64,000 bases of DNA, taken from NCBI GenBank assembly GCA_001414485.1, contig LLEY01000010.1, positions 587,518 through 651,517 on the forward strand, in the 5' to 3' direction. Of this stretch, positions 43,334-55,199 are shown piece by piece (the stretch's first letter is position 1; each line of letters starts with the position of its first letter). The DNA comes from Calycina herbarum (taxonomy: Eukaryota; Ascomycota; Leotiomycetes; Helotiales; Pezizellaceae). A program made the translations under genes and the position numbers. Under the pieces are notes generated by a model, which did not search any database, was not told where the DNA came from, and saw only the letters and a list, made by a program, of their open reading frames with translations.

Positions 43334-44510
43334 ATGTTACTGCCTCGATTGAGGGCACAAAGGGAGCTTCTTCGTCATTCTCGCCGCAAGTATTCTTCCG
43401 CGACTTCCTCTCGCCCCGCGAAAGAGTTTCAGCGACAACACGCAGCATTGAGTGGCAAGATATCCGGTAGGGGAGATGACTGCGAAGTCGGAATCAGCAT
43501 ATTGAGTGCTATACCCGCTGACAGGATATGCAGTCCGAGCTACCAACAAATACCTTCACCTTCCCCCTCAATATGCCAGCACAAAATCCCAATTACAATC
43601 CTTCCATAGAACATATTCTACCATGTCGACCTTCAAAGACCCTACCCCAGAGGAGGCAATCGCCTTGTTCAAAGCGATCGAGGAGAAGTTTCCCCACCAG
43701 ACATTGGGCGATGACAAGTGGTACCTGGTGGCGGTATGTGACCTCTCCAACCTCTGAAGTAGATCTTTACTGATCTGCCAGCTCTCTGGTCTGGTCTGTG
43801 TCGAGCCGGAACTGGTCGGAACCCTCTACACGTACCTCATCAACAAACCCGAATTTGCTACATCCGAGTCTCGTAAAGCCTTGATACGCAGAATCCGGGA
43901 GGCGCTGGTCAAAAACATGTCAATTCAAGGAGTGGTCAAACCAATCGCATCCATTATCTCCATCACAGCTATCGAAAGACCCGAGGATCAGGATTTGTCG
44001 TTCTCGAGGTAGGATACCGACTCCTGCAAGCTAGGAAGTTTCCTAACAATCTTTGCAGAGAGAATTGGAACGCCGGACCAGAAAACCGCAAGAGAGGAGA
44101 AGCATGGCTTAATCAGATTTATGAGGGTAATCTTGCCGATACGACCGACCACTTCCTGGCTCACAAAGATTTCGACTGGATTTCACGAGAGATCACTTAT
44201 GGACTTTACCTTTCCGACCACAGCATACTTGGGGCTTATGATACTGAGCTTATTGTCCTTGCGGGTGTTATGATTCAAAACTTGAAACTTTCCACCGGAT
44301 GGCATTTGCGCGGCACGAGAAGAATTGGCGTATCTATGGAAGACTGCGAGTTGGTGCAACAATGTGTAAGTATTTTCTGAGCCTAAGTGGATATTCCCCA
44401 CACTAATTCTGTTATAGGTGGAGCTTGTTGCCAAGTTTGGCGGGGTTAGCCTCCACAAAGTTCCAAGGGTGGCCGATATTGAGCACCAAGTCAATCAATT
44501 CAAAAAGTAG
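43334..44510 (+). CDS. mitochondrial carboxymuconolactone-decarboxylase (AhpD-like) family protein, 322 aa
   Basis: Five exons, join(43334..43466, 43525..43733, 43782..44008, 44059..44365, 44418..44510), with introns of 58, 48, 50 and 52 nt, all in phase. The first exon encodes a basic Arg/Ser/Leu-rich leader (MLLPRLRAQRELLRHSRRKYSS), and the second continues to QSFHRTYST, a typical mitochondrial presequence with an R-T-Y cleavage-type site. The inner ATG at 43623 would give a shorter, cytosolic form. The body is the fungal CMD-like family: TLGDDKWYLVA, LYTYLINKPEF, REALVKNMSIQGVVKPI, the HKDFDWISREITYGLYLSDHSIL core and the GVSLHKVPRVADIEHQV end. A C-x-x-C redox pair is not visible, so peroxidase activity is doubtful. 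Confidence 0.85.
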
Positions 44511-45909
44511 AAAAGTTAAGTGGATGATGATGGCCAGCCCATGGAAAACTTCAATATACATATCCCTGGGTTTCACGGATTTCAATAAATAAAAGCGTGT
44601 TCAAGTTGTTGACATCCCATCATAGCTCTTTTCTTCTTCTGCTTATTTTTCCCTCTGCCTGTTTGCTGTCATTCCTCTTCTATTTCAAGCGTCGTCGACC
44701 ATAATTTGACCGACAGCCTGGGGCCAGTTGTTATGCACCCATTTCACTTACCGAATCATGGAATCCATCGCATTGTTTTTTAAAGCATTGATACAGAAGT
44801 ATCCGGTCGATCGGCAGTGATGATATCTAGTTTAGTCACCTCCCTCATCAAGCCTGTCAGCGCTGCGACTAAAACTTGATTCTGGAGTGCAGACCATAAT
44901 CCTACATACATCGGAACAATAGCTAGTCAACAAAGTACGTTAAATTTCTCGGACAATTAGTTGGGTTGTTTGACATAACTGAAAGAATAATTCCAACGTT
45001 CCTTCTATACCCAAGAAAATATATTATTCTAAACGTTAGATCAATTGAATTGATCGACAGGAGGTACAAGAAGATTTCAAAAGATAATCGTTTACAATTT
45101 CATAGTTTTCTATGCTACTCTGTTGAATCGATTTAAATGTCCTGGATCTTGTAGAGTACTATCTTTTCACAGATATTATACGAGGAAGATGGCAAGGGCC
45201 TTTAAAGGTTTCTATTGGCAGAAGATGGGTGGTTGTAGTTCGGTAGAGCTATCTTCTCTTCTATACTCATATACTTCATGGTCTTTGCTGTCGTTTTATA
45301 TGCTAGTTTGCAAGTATTTCTATCCTGGTAAACTTACGTTCTTCATTTAACCGACACTCTCAGTCAGCGTAGCAGTTTTCACCCAATCTTAGGTAGCATC
45401 GCGCTATTCTTTCAGAGCCTTGATACATTTTATCCGGTCCGATTGTTAGCAAATGCTTTGCTGGATCGATGACACCATAGCACCCCTTGCTCACTTATAT
45501 TGGAACGATACCTATATAATACAACTACGCTAAGTTCTTGGTTTGATCGACTTCGTTGTTTAAAATAATAGGAAAACATCTTTTTCTTAGTCGTTTACGG
45601 ATTTTTTAGCAGAAGATCTATGTATCCAGATACTTAGGTGTAACCGAACAGTGTTATCAACGCGATTCGCACTGTACCACCCACCATGTATAATTGGGCC
45701 GAATGAAGCCTTGCGACGACACCCATTCAAAGTAAGGTAGCAACTTCTACTTGTCGGTCAGGTTAGTGGTGCCCACTTTGCGCAATGGCGTGTGCTCGGG
45801 ATGCACACGAAAGAGTTCTAATCTCCTTTTTATGCGAGTCGATAACATCCCCCTCAGCCCGTATCACATATCACCCCACCAAGCCAAATAAACATGTAAA
45901 ACCAGATAT
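44511..45909. other. intergenic DNA with diverged direct repeats
   Basis: Two blocks (44704-44985 and 45347-45577) share landmarks in order: TTTRACCGACA, CACCCA, ATCGC-TATT, TTGATACA, TATCCGGTC, TTGGAAC or TCGGAAC, and TCG ... GTTGTTT. An inverted end-like copy of the first landmark occurs near 45750. The segment 45011-45090 is an inverted copy of the 19.7-kb repeat. No gene supported. Confidence 0.4.
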
Positions 45910-47338
45910 TCATTTACTAACAACGTACTCCATACCCGTATCAACAACTACGGGTTCCGTACTGATACTATACTCTTTACAGACCACAATCCCATTCAAA
46001 GCTCCCCAATCCTCCCTTTCCCTCACCTTGCCTGCTCCTTTTCCTGCTGCTTTTCCTCCACCCTCCTCAAACTCAAGACTCTCCCTAAAACATGTCGCTA
46101 ACGCAGGATGATTCCCGGAAAAATCAATCGGCCACCCCTCATCCCCCGCGTTCTCTAATTTATTGAACCGCCCTTTCTTTCCTTTCGTGGGATCCGCAAG
46201 TGCGATGGTGACTGCTCTTATTGGTCTTGTATCTTGATGTTTATGGTTCGACGAGGCACGCCCGAATAAAGGCTTGTCGCGAAGACGGGAGAGTTTAGGG
46301 TTGACATCTTTGAATGTGGCGTTCACGAGGGGACGAAGGGCGGGGAGACAGGCTGCTATTAGGTACATGCCTGGTTCGATGGTACCCCACATTATTACTT
46401 CAATTCCGATCCAGGAGAAGTCGACGTCGAAGGGGGTTAGGACGCGGAAGTAGACTGCGAAGCGGATTATGGCTGTTACGATTCCTCTGTGTCGAAATCG
46501 TCAGTAAATCGTAACAACTTCAAATTCTGTGCGAGCAGGGGTGAGATGGGTACATACATGCTCCCCGTCAAAAATGTAGCCGTCAACCCCAACTTCTGAT
46601 TTATCGTCGTTTGTAACCTCCAAATCAAAGGAAGTGGCAAGATAATAATCATCAAATCCGCGATGATACTCGGAAATCCCGACCAAATAAATACCTTGTA
46701 CGCACTAATGCAATGTCCCTCCACCATCGGATGCCATTGCTTCTCAAACGGAGCACACATCCCAAATTGCAAAACAAAATGTGCGATCCAGTGGGCAATG
46801 AGAAAGGCAGCGATGAAATAAGTTCCGTATCGATACGGCTTCGCTTGGAAAACTCGCAGGTAGAGACATAGTATGCACAACTTGGGTAAACAAACTGCGG
46901 AGGCATTTAAGAATGAGAGGACGATTTGGAGTTTGAGGAAGGTGGTTATCTGGGTTGGTGAAAGGACTTCGATATGCCTTCCCAGCCCAGCATATTTTAC
47001 AAAACCTATACAAATATCCATTAGCATAAATTTTCCTTTCCTCTTCAATGGACGATGGACATACAAATACAAAGAATCAAATGCGAGAAGCCAAACAAAA
47101 AGGCGGGTATCATTAACCAAAGATCGAGATTGGAAGTCGTCCGAAATCGTAATCTCGAGTAATAAAAGAGCGAAACGAAGAAGACTTCCAGCGTCGCGAA
47201 GGCCGCAACGACATTGAACAACCTCCTACTGTCGTCCTCGAGGAGAAATGATAATTTGTATTGTCCCGACGTCACGGCTTGAGCGAGGTGCTGTGGGATT
47301 TTCCCGGAGGCTATCGCAGCCTCGAGAGCTCCATCCAT
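45910..47338 (-). CDS. fungal rhodopsin-like seven-helix membrane protein, 432 aa
   Basis: Three exons, complement(45910..46486, 46558..47005, 47065..47338), with introns of 71 and 59 nt that join in phase. Seven hydrophobic segments are visible. The first are LFNVVAAFATLEVFFVSLFYY and LWLMIPAFLFGFSHLILCIC; the later family signature is FIWSGFPSIIADLMIIILPLPLIWRLQ followed by KLGLTATFLTGSIGIVTAIIR. This is the integral membrane, rhodopsin-domain family of filamentous ascomycetes (related to Pth11-type receptors but without a CFEM domain). The C-terminal 150 residues are cytosolic, basic, then Glu/Gly-rich. The ligand is unknown. The splice junction after GS gives Ile. It is intact, unlike the relative at 52.7 kb. 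Confidence 0.85.
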
Positions 47339-48541
47339 GATGGGTGTCGAGAGTAATGAACCATATCAATTCCGGACAAATCCGTGCAATTGATAGCGAA
47401 AAATGGGGGACCGTGGAGAACGAAAGGTGCAGCGAGGGGTGAGATTGAGATTTAGAGGAGGAGGAATATCGTGTGGGAGGCCATTGATAAGTTGGCTGAT
47501 GTTGGAGAAGGAGGTGGGCGAGGGCGCATACAGTTGGTATGTACTTATCGGGATCCCCGCAGCCTTGCAATCCTTTACGTGTGTGCAGGGGCAAGTTTGC
47601 GTAGATATAAGACGTGCGATCTTCAAGACTTCACATGAAGTGGAATAATTTGAAGTGGGATGGGTGTTGAATCCAAGGGCACACAGAGAACTTCTCAACT
47701 CTTGAACCTATCATTCCATAGACACGGAGGAAAGCGAGCTGAATTGGTAGACACTTATAGTCAGAAATAGAAGCCATACGAGTGCAAAACATGGGATCAA
47801 CGGTGACAGGTCGAGCAGGTGGAAAATGTGGCACAATGGTTCTGGAGGGTTACATTATATGCACCGAATGTTGTTCTTTCTGTTCATGACTAGGTAGTCT
47901 AACGAGCTGGCCAGTGAAGATCCACAAAATTACCATGCTCTGCATACTCTGAGGCTGCGCCACGTGCATGCAGGAAGATGACTGCATTGAAGCCCCGGAT
48001 TTTACAAGCACTAAATCCTGTTGTTTTTTGAATCTACCAATCAGGACTGGGGATAGAAAGGGAAGTGACAAGGTACAGACGCATAGGCTAAAACCTTAGA
48101 ATGTGGCATTTCCACGTATTTCACGTCCTACGGCTGTTGAGTCCGCAGTTCCGAGTACCCTTGTGTCGATGGGCTTTCGCATAAGACCGGGTTTTTACTA
48201 GGAAACAATTATAAATTGTAAAAGCCCGAACTTAACTCGTGAGAGTAAATTGCATTACAAGGACTGTGAGAAAGCTTAAATACTTAAAAGTTCTAAGGAG
48301 GAATTTCGACATTTAATATTGAGTAAACACTTCGTACATGTTTTTATTTCTTCGAGTCTGGAAAACAGTTGTCTCGTAGATTTAGTTTAGAAACCGAGTG
48401 ATTGTTGGCATAGAGAACTGATCAGTATTTCGGTTTGTAAGATAGTACACATCCTAGCTATTATTACTTTTGTGATACGATCGGTTGTTAGCTTTCTATG
48501 TGCGAGATTGGAGTGATCTGGGTTCGCTGGGGCATGCAAAT

Positions 48542-48670
48542 AAAATTAAGCGAGCATTGAAAGGGGAGCAACTTCACTTAAATATAAAACCACAAACAAA
48601 CTGCTAAACAACAAATGCTTTTGGTAAACCATAGAAGGGTGGTTTCACTGGGATTTGGCCTGGTCGGAGG
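48542..48670 (-). repeat. dispersed repeat family, copy 2
   Basis: Read on minus: CCTCCGACCAGGCC at one end and GCTCGCTTAATTTT at the other, with GTGAAGTTG-like and TTTATATTTAAGTG-like stretches between. Same order as the copy at 29327-29499, more diverged. Confidence 0.4.
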
Positions 48671-49528
48671 CGTTGGATAACACTGTTGTTTGAGCTTTAA
48701 ACGGGCATCTCTACCAAATACCAGATGACCAGCTAAAAAGAAAAGTGTATTCAAAGTGAGCGGTTTTCTAAATCTTCATGCTCTAGAATCCGGTTTGTGG
48801 CCTCCTATCCTCTCATGAAAATAATTCAGTCTCGAAAAATAACTTGTTTTGCCCTGTTTTAGTCGGTGGTTATTAATGCTGTTGGGGAACGAATAAGTAT
48901 AAAGATTTCCTCTGGAGTGAGTTAAAGCAGCGGAGAAGTATATAACGAACAACACGAAAAAGGATTGGAGAAAGTATCGAGTGTTACGCTGGCCAAGAAA
49001 CGTAGGAGTTAACATTTGCTAATCTTGAGTAGCGTACGTGCGAAATATTCAACTCACAAGAATAGATTACCTGAAAAATTGACCTTGGGGTTGTAGGTTT
49101 CGAGAAGGAATCGTGGGGAACAAGTTTTCTAAAAGAAAACTCGATTAATCGGCATGTCTTCACAAGGATGGTTTGATGTGTGAGAGGCGCTCCCTTTCTT
49201 GTGAAGGGTGGATTTGTATATCGAAAAATAGGATGCGCATTCTTCGACCTTTTGGGAAACAAATAAAACAGTAAGGGCAATGGTGTTGCGTAATGTAAAT
49301 CGCTCTCAACTCTAAATTACCTTCACTGGCTGAGAAAAATACTAAGGGTTTCCGAGACGAAAGTTCAGAGAGTCAATATCTGGTAGCTTTTTATGTTAAT
49401 TGTTTGAAAGCGTAGCACAATACTTTTAACATCGGACGTTGACCGAGTCGCTGTCACGAATGTCGGCCGAGTCATGAAGTAGGTTTCCGAGGGCTACCTT
49501 AATGTAAACAGGAGGTTCTCTGGTAACG

Positions 49529-49648
49529 CCAAATTAAGCGAGTACGAAAATTGCCACCATCACTTAACAACAAAACCACGAGTAATTGATAAAACTTCAA
49601 CTACTGTTTTCAGAGCATAGATATACAAGGATTTGGCCCTGTCGGAGA
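49529..49648 (-). repeat. dispersed repeat family, copy 3
   Basis: CTCCGACAGGGCC and ACTCGCTTAATTTGG in the same order and spacing as copy 2. It shares GGATTTGGCC and CACTTAA-AA-AAAACCAC with copy 2. Confidence 0.4.
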
Positions 49649-49943
49649 ATCGATAATAGACGCCAAACTAACTTATACGGCTCGGTTAAAGGCACAGCCC
49701 CTTTTCAGCTAACTCACTTGTTAAGGCTTTGCCTCTAATTTACGTCAAAATGGGATACTATTTACCATCATCAATGCGTCTTGTGTAATTTTGACAAAAA
49801 ATTTCCTAGGAGTTAACTGATATCTCCATCCCGCGCCGCCTCACCGGCGTGAGTCATTAACAAATCAATCGGATTACGGCCGAAAGAAGCATCAGTTTCG
49901 CATTTCCGCAAGTTGCCAGGTATTTTCGTCTAATCCCATCGTC

Positions 49944-49950
49944 TATAAAA
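49944..49950 (+). promoter_or_regulatory. TATA box of the DUF1330-like gene
   Basis: TATAAAA about 70 bp upstream of the ATG at 50015. Confidence 0.6.
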
Positions 49951-50014
49951 GTGGTGAGATCTGGAAGTCTTTGTGGAATCACTCTTGCCAAATTAACTCC
50001 TCTCAACTTTCACC

Positions 50015-50779
50015 ATGGCACCACACACAGTCTATTTCCTCTCTGTCCCCTCGACCTCTGAGGCAACTGCAATCGCAGTTCTCTGGGCTCAAGATCCAAA
50101 GCCCGTGACAGTAGCAAAAGCCCATTACTTCCTCTCAGAATCCCATCTTTCAAAAACTTTGGTCAATTCCTCTCCAACGAAATCCTCGCCATTCAACCTT
50201 GTCACTGTTCTTGCCGGGGCTTCCACCAGCCTGCCCACTTCTATCAAAGATCTCACCACACAAGTTTGGACCTTCAACGCCGAAATCGAAGACCAATGGA
50301 CTCAAAATTACTCAGCCAGTCATGCAACACTACTCGAAAACTCCATCCCCCTGGAACCATTCCCGCTCCAACTCTCCTCACCACCAAACCCTAACGACAA
50401 ACCCGTCGAATTCCCACTCACACCCCAACTACGAACTTTTCTCTCCACATTTTCGCACGAAAACACCGGCCAAGTAACGATGCTCAACCTCCTCAAGTTC
50501 CACGACGGCATGTTTCCCAAGTATCAAAAGTATATGGAAGGGTTTCAAGAAGTTCTAGCTCCGAAATATGGTGTTTCAGTTGGACTCCTAGGTACGGTTC
50601 TGGATCAAGAGGAGAATAAGGGCATGTTGTTTGATATGACGGGCTGGATTCGGTATCCTGGGGCGGCAAACTTTGGGAGGATGCTTGAGGATGAGCTGTA
50701 TAAGGATTTGGATCGGAAGTTCAAGAGAGGTGTTGTGAAGGATAACCCGATTTTGTTGATTGTAGATTTGAAGGAATAG
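50015..50779 (+). CDS. hypothetical protein with DUF1330-like C-terminal domain, 254 aa
   Basis: Single exon with a good start context (ACCATGGC). The C-terminal half has the pattern of DUF1330-type dimeric alpha/beta-barrel proteins: VTMLNLLKFHDG, YQKYMEGFQEVLAPKYGV, GLLGTVL, and a W-x-x-R-Y-P-x-A-x-x-F-G-R-M-L-E-D segment before a conserved ILLIVDL end. The first 130 residues look like a second, more diverged alpha/beta unit (MAPHTVYFLSVPSTSEATAIAVLW). No catalytic residues can be named. Not part of a visible cluster. Confidence 0.65.
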   Translation: MAPHTVYFLSVPSTSEATAIAVLWAQDPKPVTVAKAHYFLSESHLSKTLVNSSPTKSSPFNLVTVLAGASTSLPTSIKDLTTQVWTFNAEIEDQWTQNYSASHATLLENSIPLEPFPLQLSSPPNPNDKPVEFPLTPQLRTFLSTFSHENTGQVTMLNLLKFHDGMFPKYQKYMEGFQEVLAPKYGVSVGLLGTVLDQEENKGMLFDMTGWIRYPGAANFGRMLEDELYKDLDRKFKRGVVKDNPILLIVDLKE

Positions 50780-52672
50780 AGGGAAGAATGATGTTTGTAG
50801 AAGACACCTTGCTTAGCTGAATTATAAATTTTAGTTGATACCACCTGAGAGAAACAGTCATTAGATGTGGCGTCGATTTGTCTTACTTTGATATTGTATT
50901 TATCTGAGGGGGACCTCACAAAACTAGTAAAGAGACATCGGGGAAGATCAGTGTGTTTCCCCAGAGTCGAATAATGAGAAGAGTTTGAGCTGGGATTTTT
51001 AAAACTTCTTGATGTCCATCAAAACGTATCAATCAATTTCAGTCTCAATGAACGGCTTTTCCCTCTTCTTCGTATTTTTAAGTGTGGGGTTTCGGTCATC
51101 AGAGAGAATCTAGGTCTTCAAAATGTTGTTCACTCCGTAGACTCTAATCTGACTATTGGTGTTCAAATATTAGAGTACAATCTTCAAACTTCTCATGTAC
51201 CCTTCTGCGTAGATGAATTGTTATTTATGGACATCCACCTTCATCCACAATTAAATTCGATGTCCGTTTCCCCTTCTCGGTAATTTTTGCCACAACCACC
51301 TTTTCCAAATTCTCCGACCGGGCAAAATTGCGCTAATATGATATCTCAAGGTTCTGGGGGAGTTCTAAAGAATTTAAGTGGTGGTTCTTTAATAGCCTGA
51401 TCAAATAATTGCCTCTTTGAGCTCGCTTATTTTCCTGACATCTACGGCCCCAAATTACAATTGAGAGATCGACGGGTAAAACTGTTGGACTCGTGGCATA
51501 TTAACTTAACGCTGCGTTTCAATTGCCTAAAACATGATTTAAACATCGGAGTTCATTTCCTTTTCCGATGGCTGTGTATTTTGTAAGTGAAAATTGAGGG
51601 AGGAAAGATACCAATAGTAGAAATTGGTGGCATCCCTTGTGTTTCAAAGATCGGAATATCAGCAGCAGATATCTTCGCAAATATTTTAAATTAATACGAA
51701 ATAATTAATCAACACCACCTAAAGGAACGGGCTGATGCAGGCAGAAGGTTTGTTGAGGCACGCCGCTTATGTCCTTCCAGAGGGACTGTCTCTGCTTCTA
51801 TAATTGTTATCACTACCATAAACTCGCGGAGCAAATATTTGTTGATTTTATTGGAATACACAACGTTGGATAAGTTCAATCCTTGTCTGGATTTGTGTAA
51901 CAGATAGAATATTCCGGTTCTGGTTAGGATTGTCGAAGGGAGCGCAACCCCTGTGAAGAAGCCGCAGGGGAAGATCCGCCCCGTGAGAAGTTTCTCTGAG
52001 GCCAGAACGCTGTTTTGGCAAATTTGTTCTATCCCGTGGCAACCACGAGACTTGTTGTAGGTTAGGATTCTTTGGGAACTTAGCATTACCCACGTCGCCG
52101 ACACAGCCCCTTTCCATCTCGCTTACAGCCATCTGAAATGCGGACGACGAAAGAGGAAAAGGTAGCGTAAGGACAAACCACCATGAGTGGCGGGACAGAG
52201 AATCAATAAATCGATAAAAGGTTCCGGGAAGATATTGCCTTGCACCACGTGGCAAATGTCTCCATCCAAATCCCAGGCTAGGGTCCCGCTGCCGCTGTGA
52301 GCACCTAGAATCTACTCAACACGGTACATAGATTCCGGGGATCGCACATGGATTTTCGGCATCTTATGTCTAAGTGCCTCGAAGCCTGATGCAACCCCAA
52401 AGGAAGATGATATTGTTTATCGTAAATCCAATCACTTCCCATCATTGGTCAAGTGTTCGCGGAAGTCGTACAAATAATTCTGCCGCAATCCTTCAAGGCT
52501 AGCACTTCGCTGATTACATGGGCTGGCTTGAATCTAGGATTTTGCCTTCCTCGTTGCCTCTTTTTACATATAGCATACTAGGAAAACATTTAACAACCCT
52601 TCTACTTTTTTATCGTGGAAAAATTTTGTATTCTTTTAGCCCTTTGAACAACACCAAGCGAGGCTATAAATT
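50780..52672. other. intergenic DNA
   Basis: It contains a plus-strand copy of the dispersed repeat (51270-51434). Two overlapping minus-strand frames (51709-52255) are open for about 130 codons each but are not recognised. No gene is called. Confidence 0.4.
51270..51434 (+). repeat. dispersed repeat family, copy 4
   Basis: CTTCTCGGTAAT, CTCCGACCGGGC, GTGGTGGTTCTTTAATAGCC, TGATCAAATAATTGC, TTTGAGCTCGCTTA. This is the closest relative of the copy at 29327-29499, in the same orientation, 22 kb away. Confidence 0.55.
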
Positions 52673-53590
52673 ATGTCAAACAGCATTCAGATCCCAAAGG
52701 GACCTCTGCCTCCAAATTACTTCACTGAATATCGGGGTCACATTTTGATTATTATTAGGGTTCTTTTCATTGTTTTAGATATTACTGCATTCGGACTAAG
52801 GGCAGTTTCACGAGGTATCAAATATGTTCCACTAGGATGGGATGATATTCTTATAATTCCAGCACTAATATTCAACTTAGTCCTAGACGTTATGCTCATG
52901 TGTTCGTGAACATTTTCAATCTATGAACTTTGCTGACGTCTACACAGTACTCATTCCTTATGGAGGCGTGGGACATCATGCTCTCGTCACTCCGAAGAAT
53001 GCACACGCGAAATTCATCTTCTTGAGCCTAGAAACGCATATCGTTATACTAGTTCTTTACATCCTCTCGGTCAACCTTTCTAAGGGAGCAATCATCCAAA
53101 TGTTTCTGAGGATTCTCAAGTTTGGGTGGGCTCGACATGCTACGATTGCGGTTGGGGTGATTCTTATCCTTCAGACAATAGCGATATTCATCACCATAAG
53201 CTTCCAATGCAATCCCCTCTCCGTAGTCTGGGCTACACTCGAGCGAGATTCATGTATAGATATCCAAGAATTCTTTGCATACGCTTCTATCCCAAATATT
53301 GTCACCGATTTAGCAATACTGGTCTTACCCCTGCCAAATATATGGAAAATGAACGCAAGTGTGCAGCTTAAAATTGGTATAACCATCACACTTTTGACTG
53401 GTAGTATGTAAGTTAATCTCTATTCCCAGCAAAGTTATTTTGGCAATTATGATTAATAACCCTAGTGGTATAATCACCTCGATTTTGCGAACGATCGGAT
53501 TCCTTACCATCCCAATATTCAAAGATCCAACATGGCTAAATATCACATTATATGCATATACTATCGACGCACCTTTTTTCGTAGATTGAA
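52673..53590 (+). pseudogene. 3'-truncated rhodopsin-like membrane protein gene
   Basis: Three exons, join(52673..52901, 52948..53407, 53467..53590), with introns of 46 and 59 nt, would give 270 residues. The protein starts MSNSIQIPKGPLPPNYFTE and has the helices IIIRVLFIVLDITAFGLRAVS, YILSVNLSKGAIIQMF and IAVGVILILQTIAIFITISF. It then has the family signature FFAYASIPNIVTDLAILVLPLPNIW and ITITLLTGSIGIITSILR, like the gene at 45.9 kb. After PTWLNITLYAYTIDAPFFVD it stops, where full-length relatives continue with a last helix and a cytosolic tail. The LINE begins within about 60 bases, so the end was probably lost or displaced by the insertion. The remaining exons are otherwise undamaged. Confidence 0.75.
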
Positions 53591-54769
53591 TTTTTTGTTC
53601 TAAAACGCTCAATCTCTCTTGCTTCCGCTCAATAAGCTAAATTCCTTCTATGGAGTCTCTCTTAGGAGGGCCTCCGTCCTCGCCTACGCCTCTGGGAAGG
53701 GGCATAAGGAGGGGGGGGGGTTCGCCCGATCCCCTCTATCCCGAATATCCAACAACACTTCGTTTCCAAGACTACTAGAGCTCTCGAACATGGTGCTATA
53801 GCCCAAACCTTCTTCGGAGGGATTAGAGAAGCTATAGACCACCACCTAAGCACTGCTCTCGATGTTGCCCCTCCAGAACTCTTGCCCTTTCTTCGGATCT
53901 TTTGCACTCAAGTAGCCGACCTTAGCCTTGCTTTTCACCAAGCATTTACTAAAGAGACTTCACCTCCCCTACCTTTAGCCCTTAACACTTACTTAGAGTG
54001 CAGGGACGCCCCCACGCCCTCTACAACTCTTGCCCCCTCCTTAGATCCTATGAGGAAAATTTCATACGCATAGACCATAAGGAATGCCTTAGCGCCTAAA
54101 AACGAACCTAAAACTATAAGTTCTTTAACAACAATAACAATAACCCTACCTCTCTCTTCTACTAAACAGAAAAGTAAGAGATCCCCGGCTAAATCTAACC
54201 TTAGAGTCTTTGTTCGACTACCCCTAGACTCTTCTAATAGAAATCACTCTGCCTAAGCCATCTACCTTACACTTTATAACTCAAAAATAGGTTATAAAGA
54301 GCTAGTATAAGAAGTACTCTCGGTTAAATCTAGCTTCACTATTGTCCCAAAAGACAAAGAAGCTCTAGATACTCTTTTAACAACAAAGAGGGCCTACATT
54401 CAAACCCTATTTACTATAGCTAGAATAGAGGTCTTGCAAGACTAGGCAGTATTCTGTATATCAGGGATACCCCGAAGCGTAGAAACCGTCTAGATTAGCA
54501 AAGAAGGAGCGATTCTATCGACTCTTATCCCTACTATAGCCGAAGTAGTAGCTATAGCAATAAAGGAGCGAATCGGAATAGCACCTATAAAAGTCAACAT
54601 AGCCGCTAGCTCCCTCTCGAACGAGCTGTTTTATACTACTTAGACTGCCTTCTTCAAGGAAGAGGACGTAAGAACACCTTCCGCTATCCCAGACATAACG
54701 TCGCTTCTTAGTAGCAGAGCCTTCCTTAAGCGACTTCCTAAAATCTCTACTATAATCCAGTGCTCAAGG

Positions 54770-55108
54770 TGCTAGATGTGGCACAACTTATGGAACTGTG
54801 GCAAAAATCAACGGTGCCGCTTATACAGTAGTACTAAACACTCGGAAGCATTCCACCTAAGGTGTATAAAGCATTCTCAATATAAATTGAAATGCCTACA
54901 CTGCAACGGCCCTCACGCCTCGGACGACCCTTTCTGCCAACTCCGGCCAAAAGCCTCTAGACCCTCGCCTTTAATAGAGAATAAGAGGTTTATACGACAA
55001 GTATATAACGAGATTCGTCTAAGAAGAGAGGACGACTCGCCCTATAGTTATGAAGACACTGAAATAAACCGCTCTACCACCCCTACCTCTCCCTCGAACT
55101 TACTATAG
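54770..55108 (+). pseudogene. LINE ORF1 zinc-knuckle region
   Basis: Cys/His residues are spaced as in gag-like ORF1 proteins of non-LTR elements. The last knuckle, CLHCNGPHASDDPFC, is C-x2-C-x3-H-x6-C, and upstream CSRC and RCRLYSSTKHSEAFHLRC units precede it. A stop replaces the residue after CSRC. The tail is Arg/Ser/Pro-rich. Confidence 0.7.
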
Positions 55109-55199
55109 CTAAGCGAGAAGGCTCCTACGAACTCCTCTTCCCCGCTTTCGAACGTCCCTTCTCAACTAGGAAGCCTAGACTCGTACACCTCTCCTCTAT

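Larger units (their letters stand above)
47339..50014. other. 2.7-kb intergenic region with dispersed repeats
   Basis: The first few hundred bases are the upstream side of the rhodopsin-like gene. No gene supported; open frames on both strands lack family features. Two minus-strand copies of the dispersed repeat lie at 48542-48670 and 49529-49648. The last 80 bp is the core promoter of the DUF1330-like gene. Confidence 0.45.

Noticed and set aside
51709..52255. Two overlapping minus-strand frames of about 130 codons
   Set aside because: Mutually exclusive frames with no recognisable domain or splice pattern; kept only as a note.
53662..53907. Minus-strand Arg/Pro-rich frame at the start of the LINE
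   Set aside because: It is the antisense of a GC-rich ORF1 segment with a run of Gs; it has no independent support.
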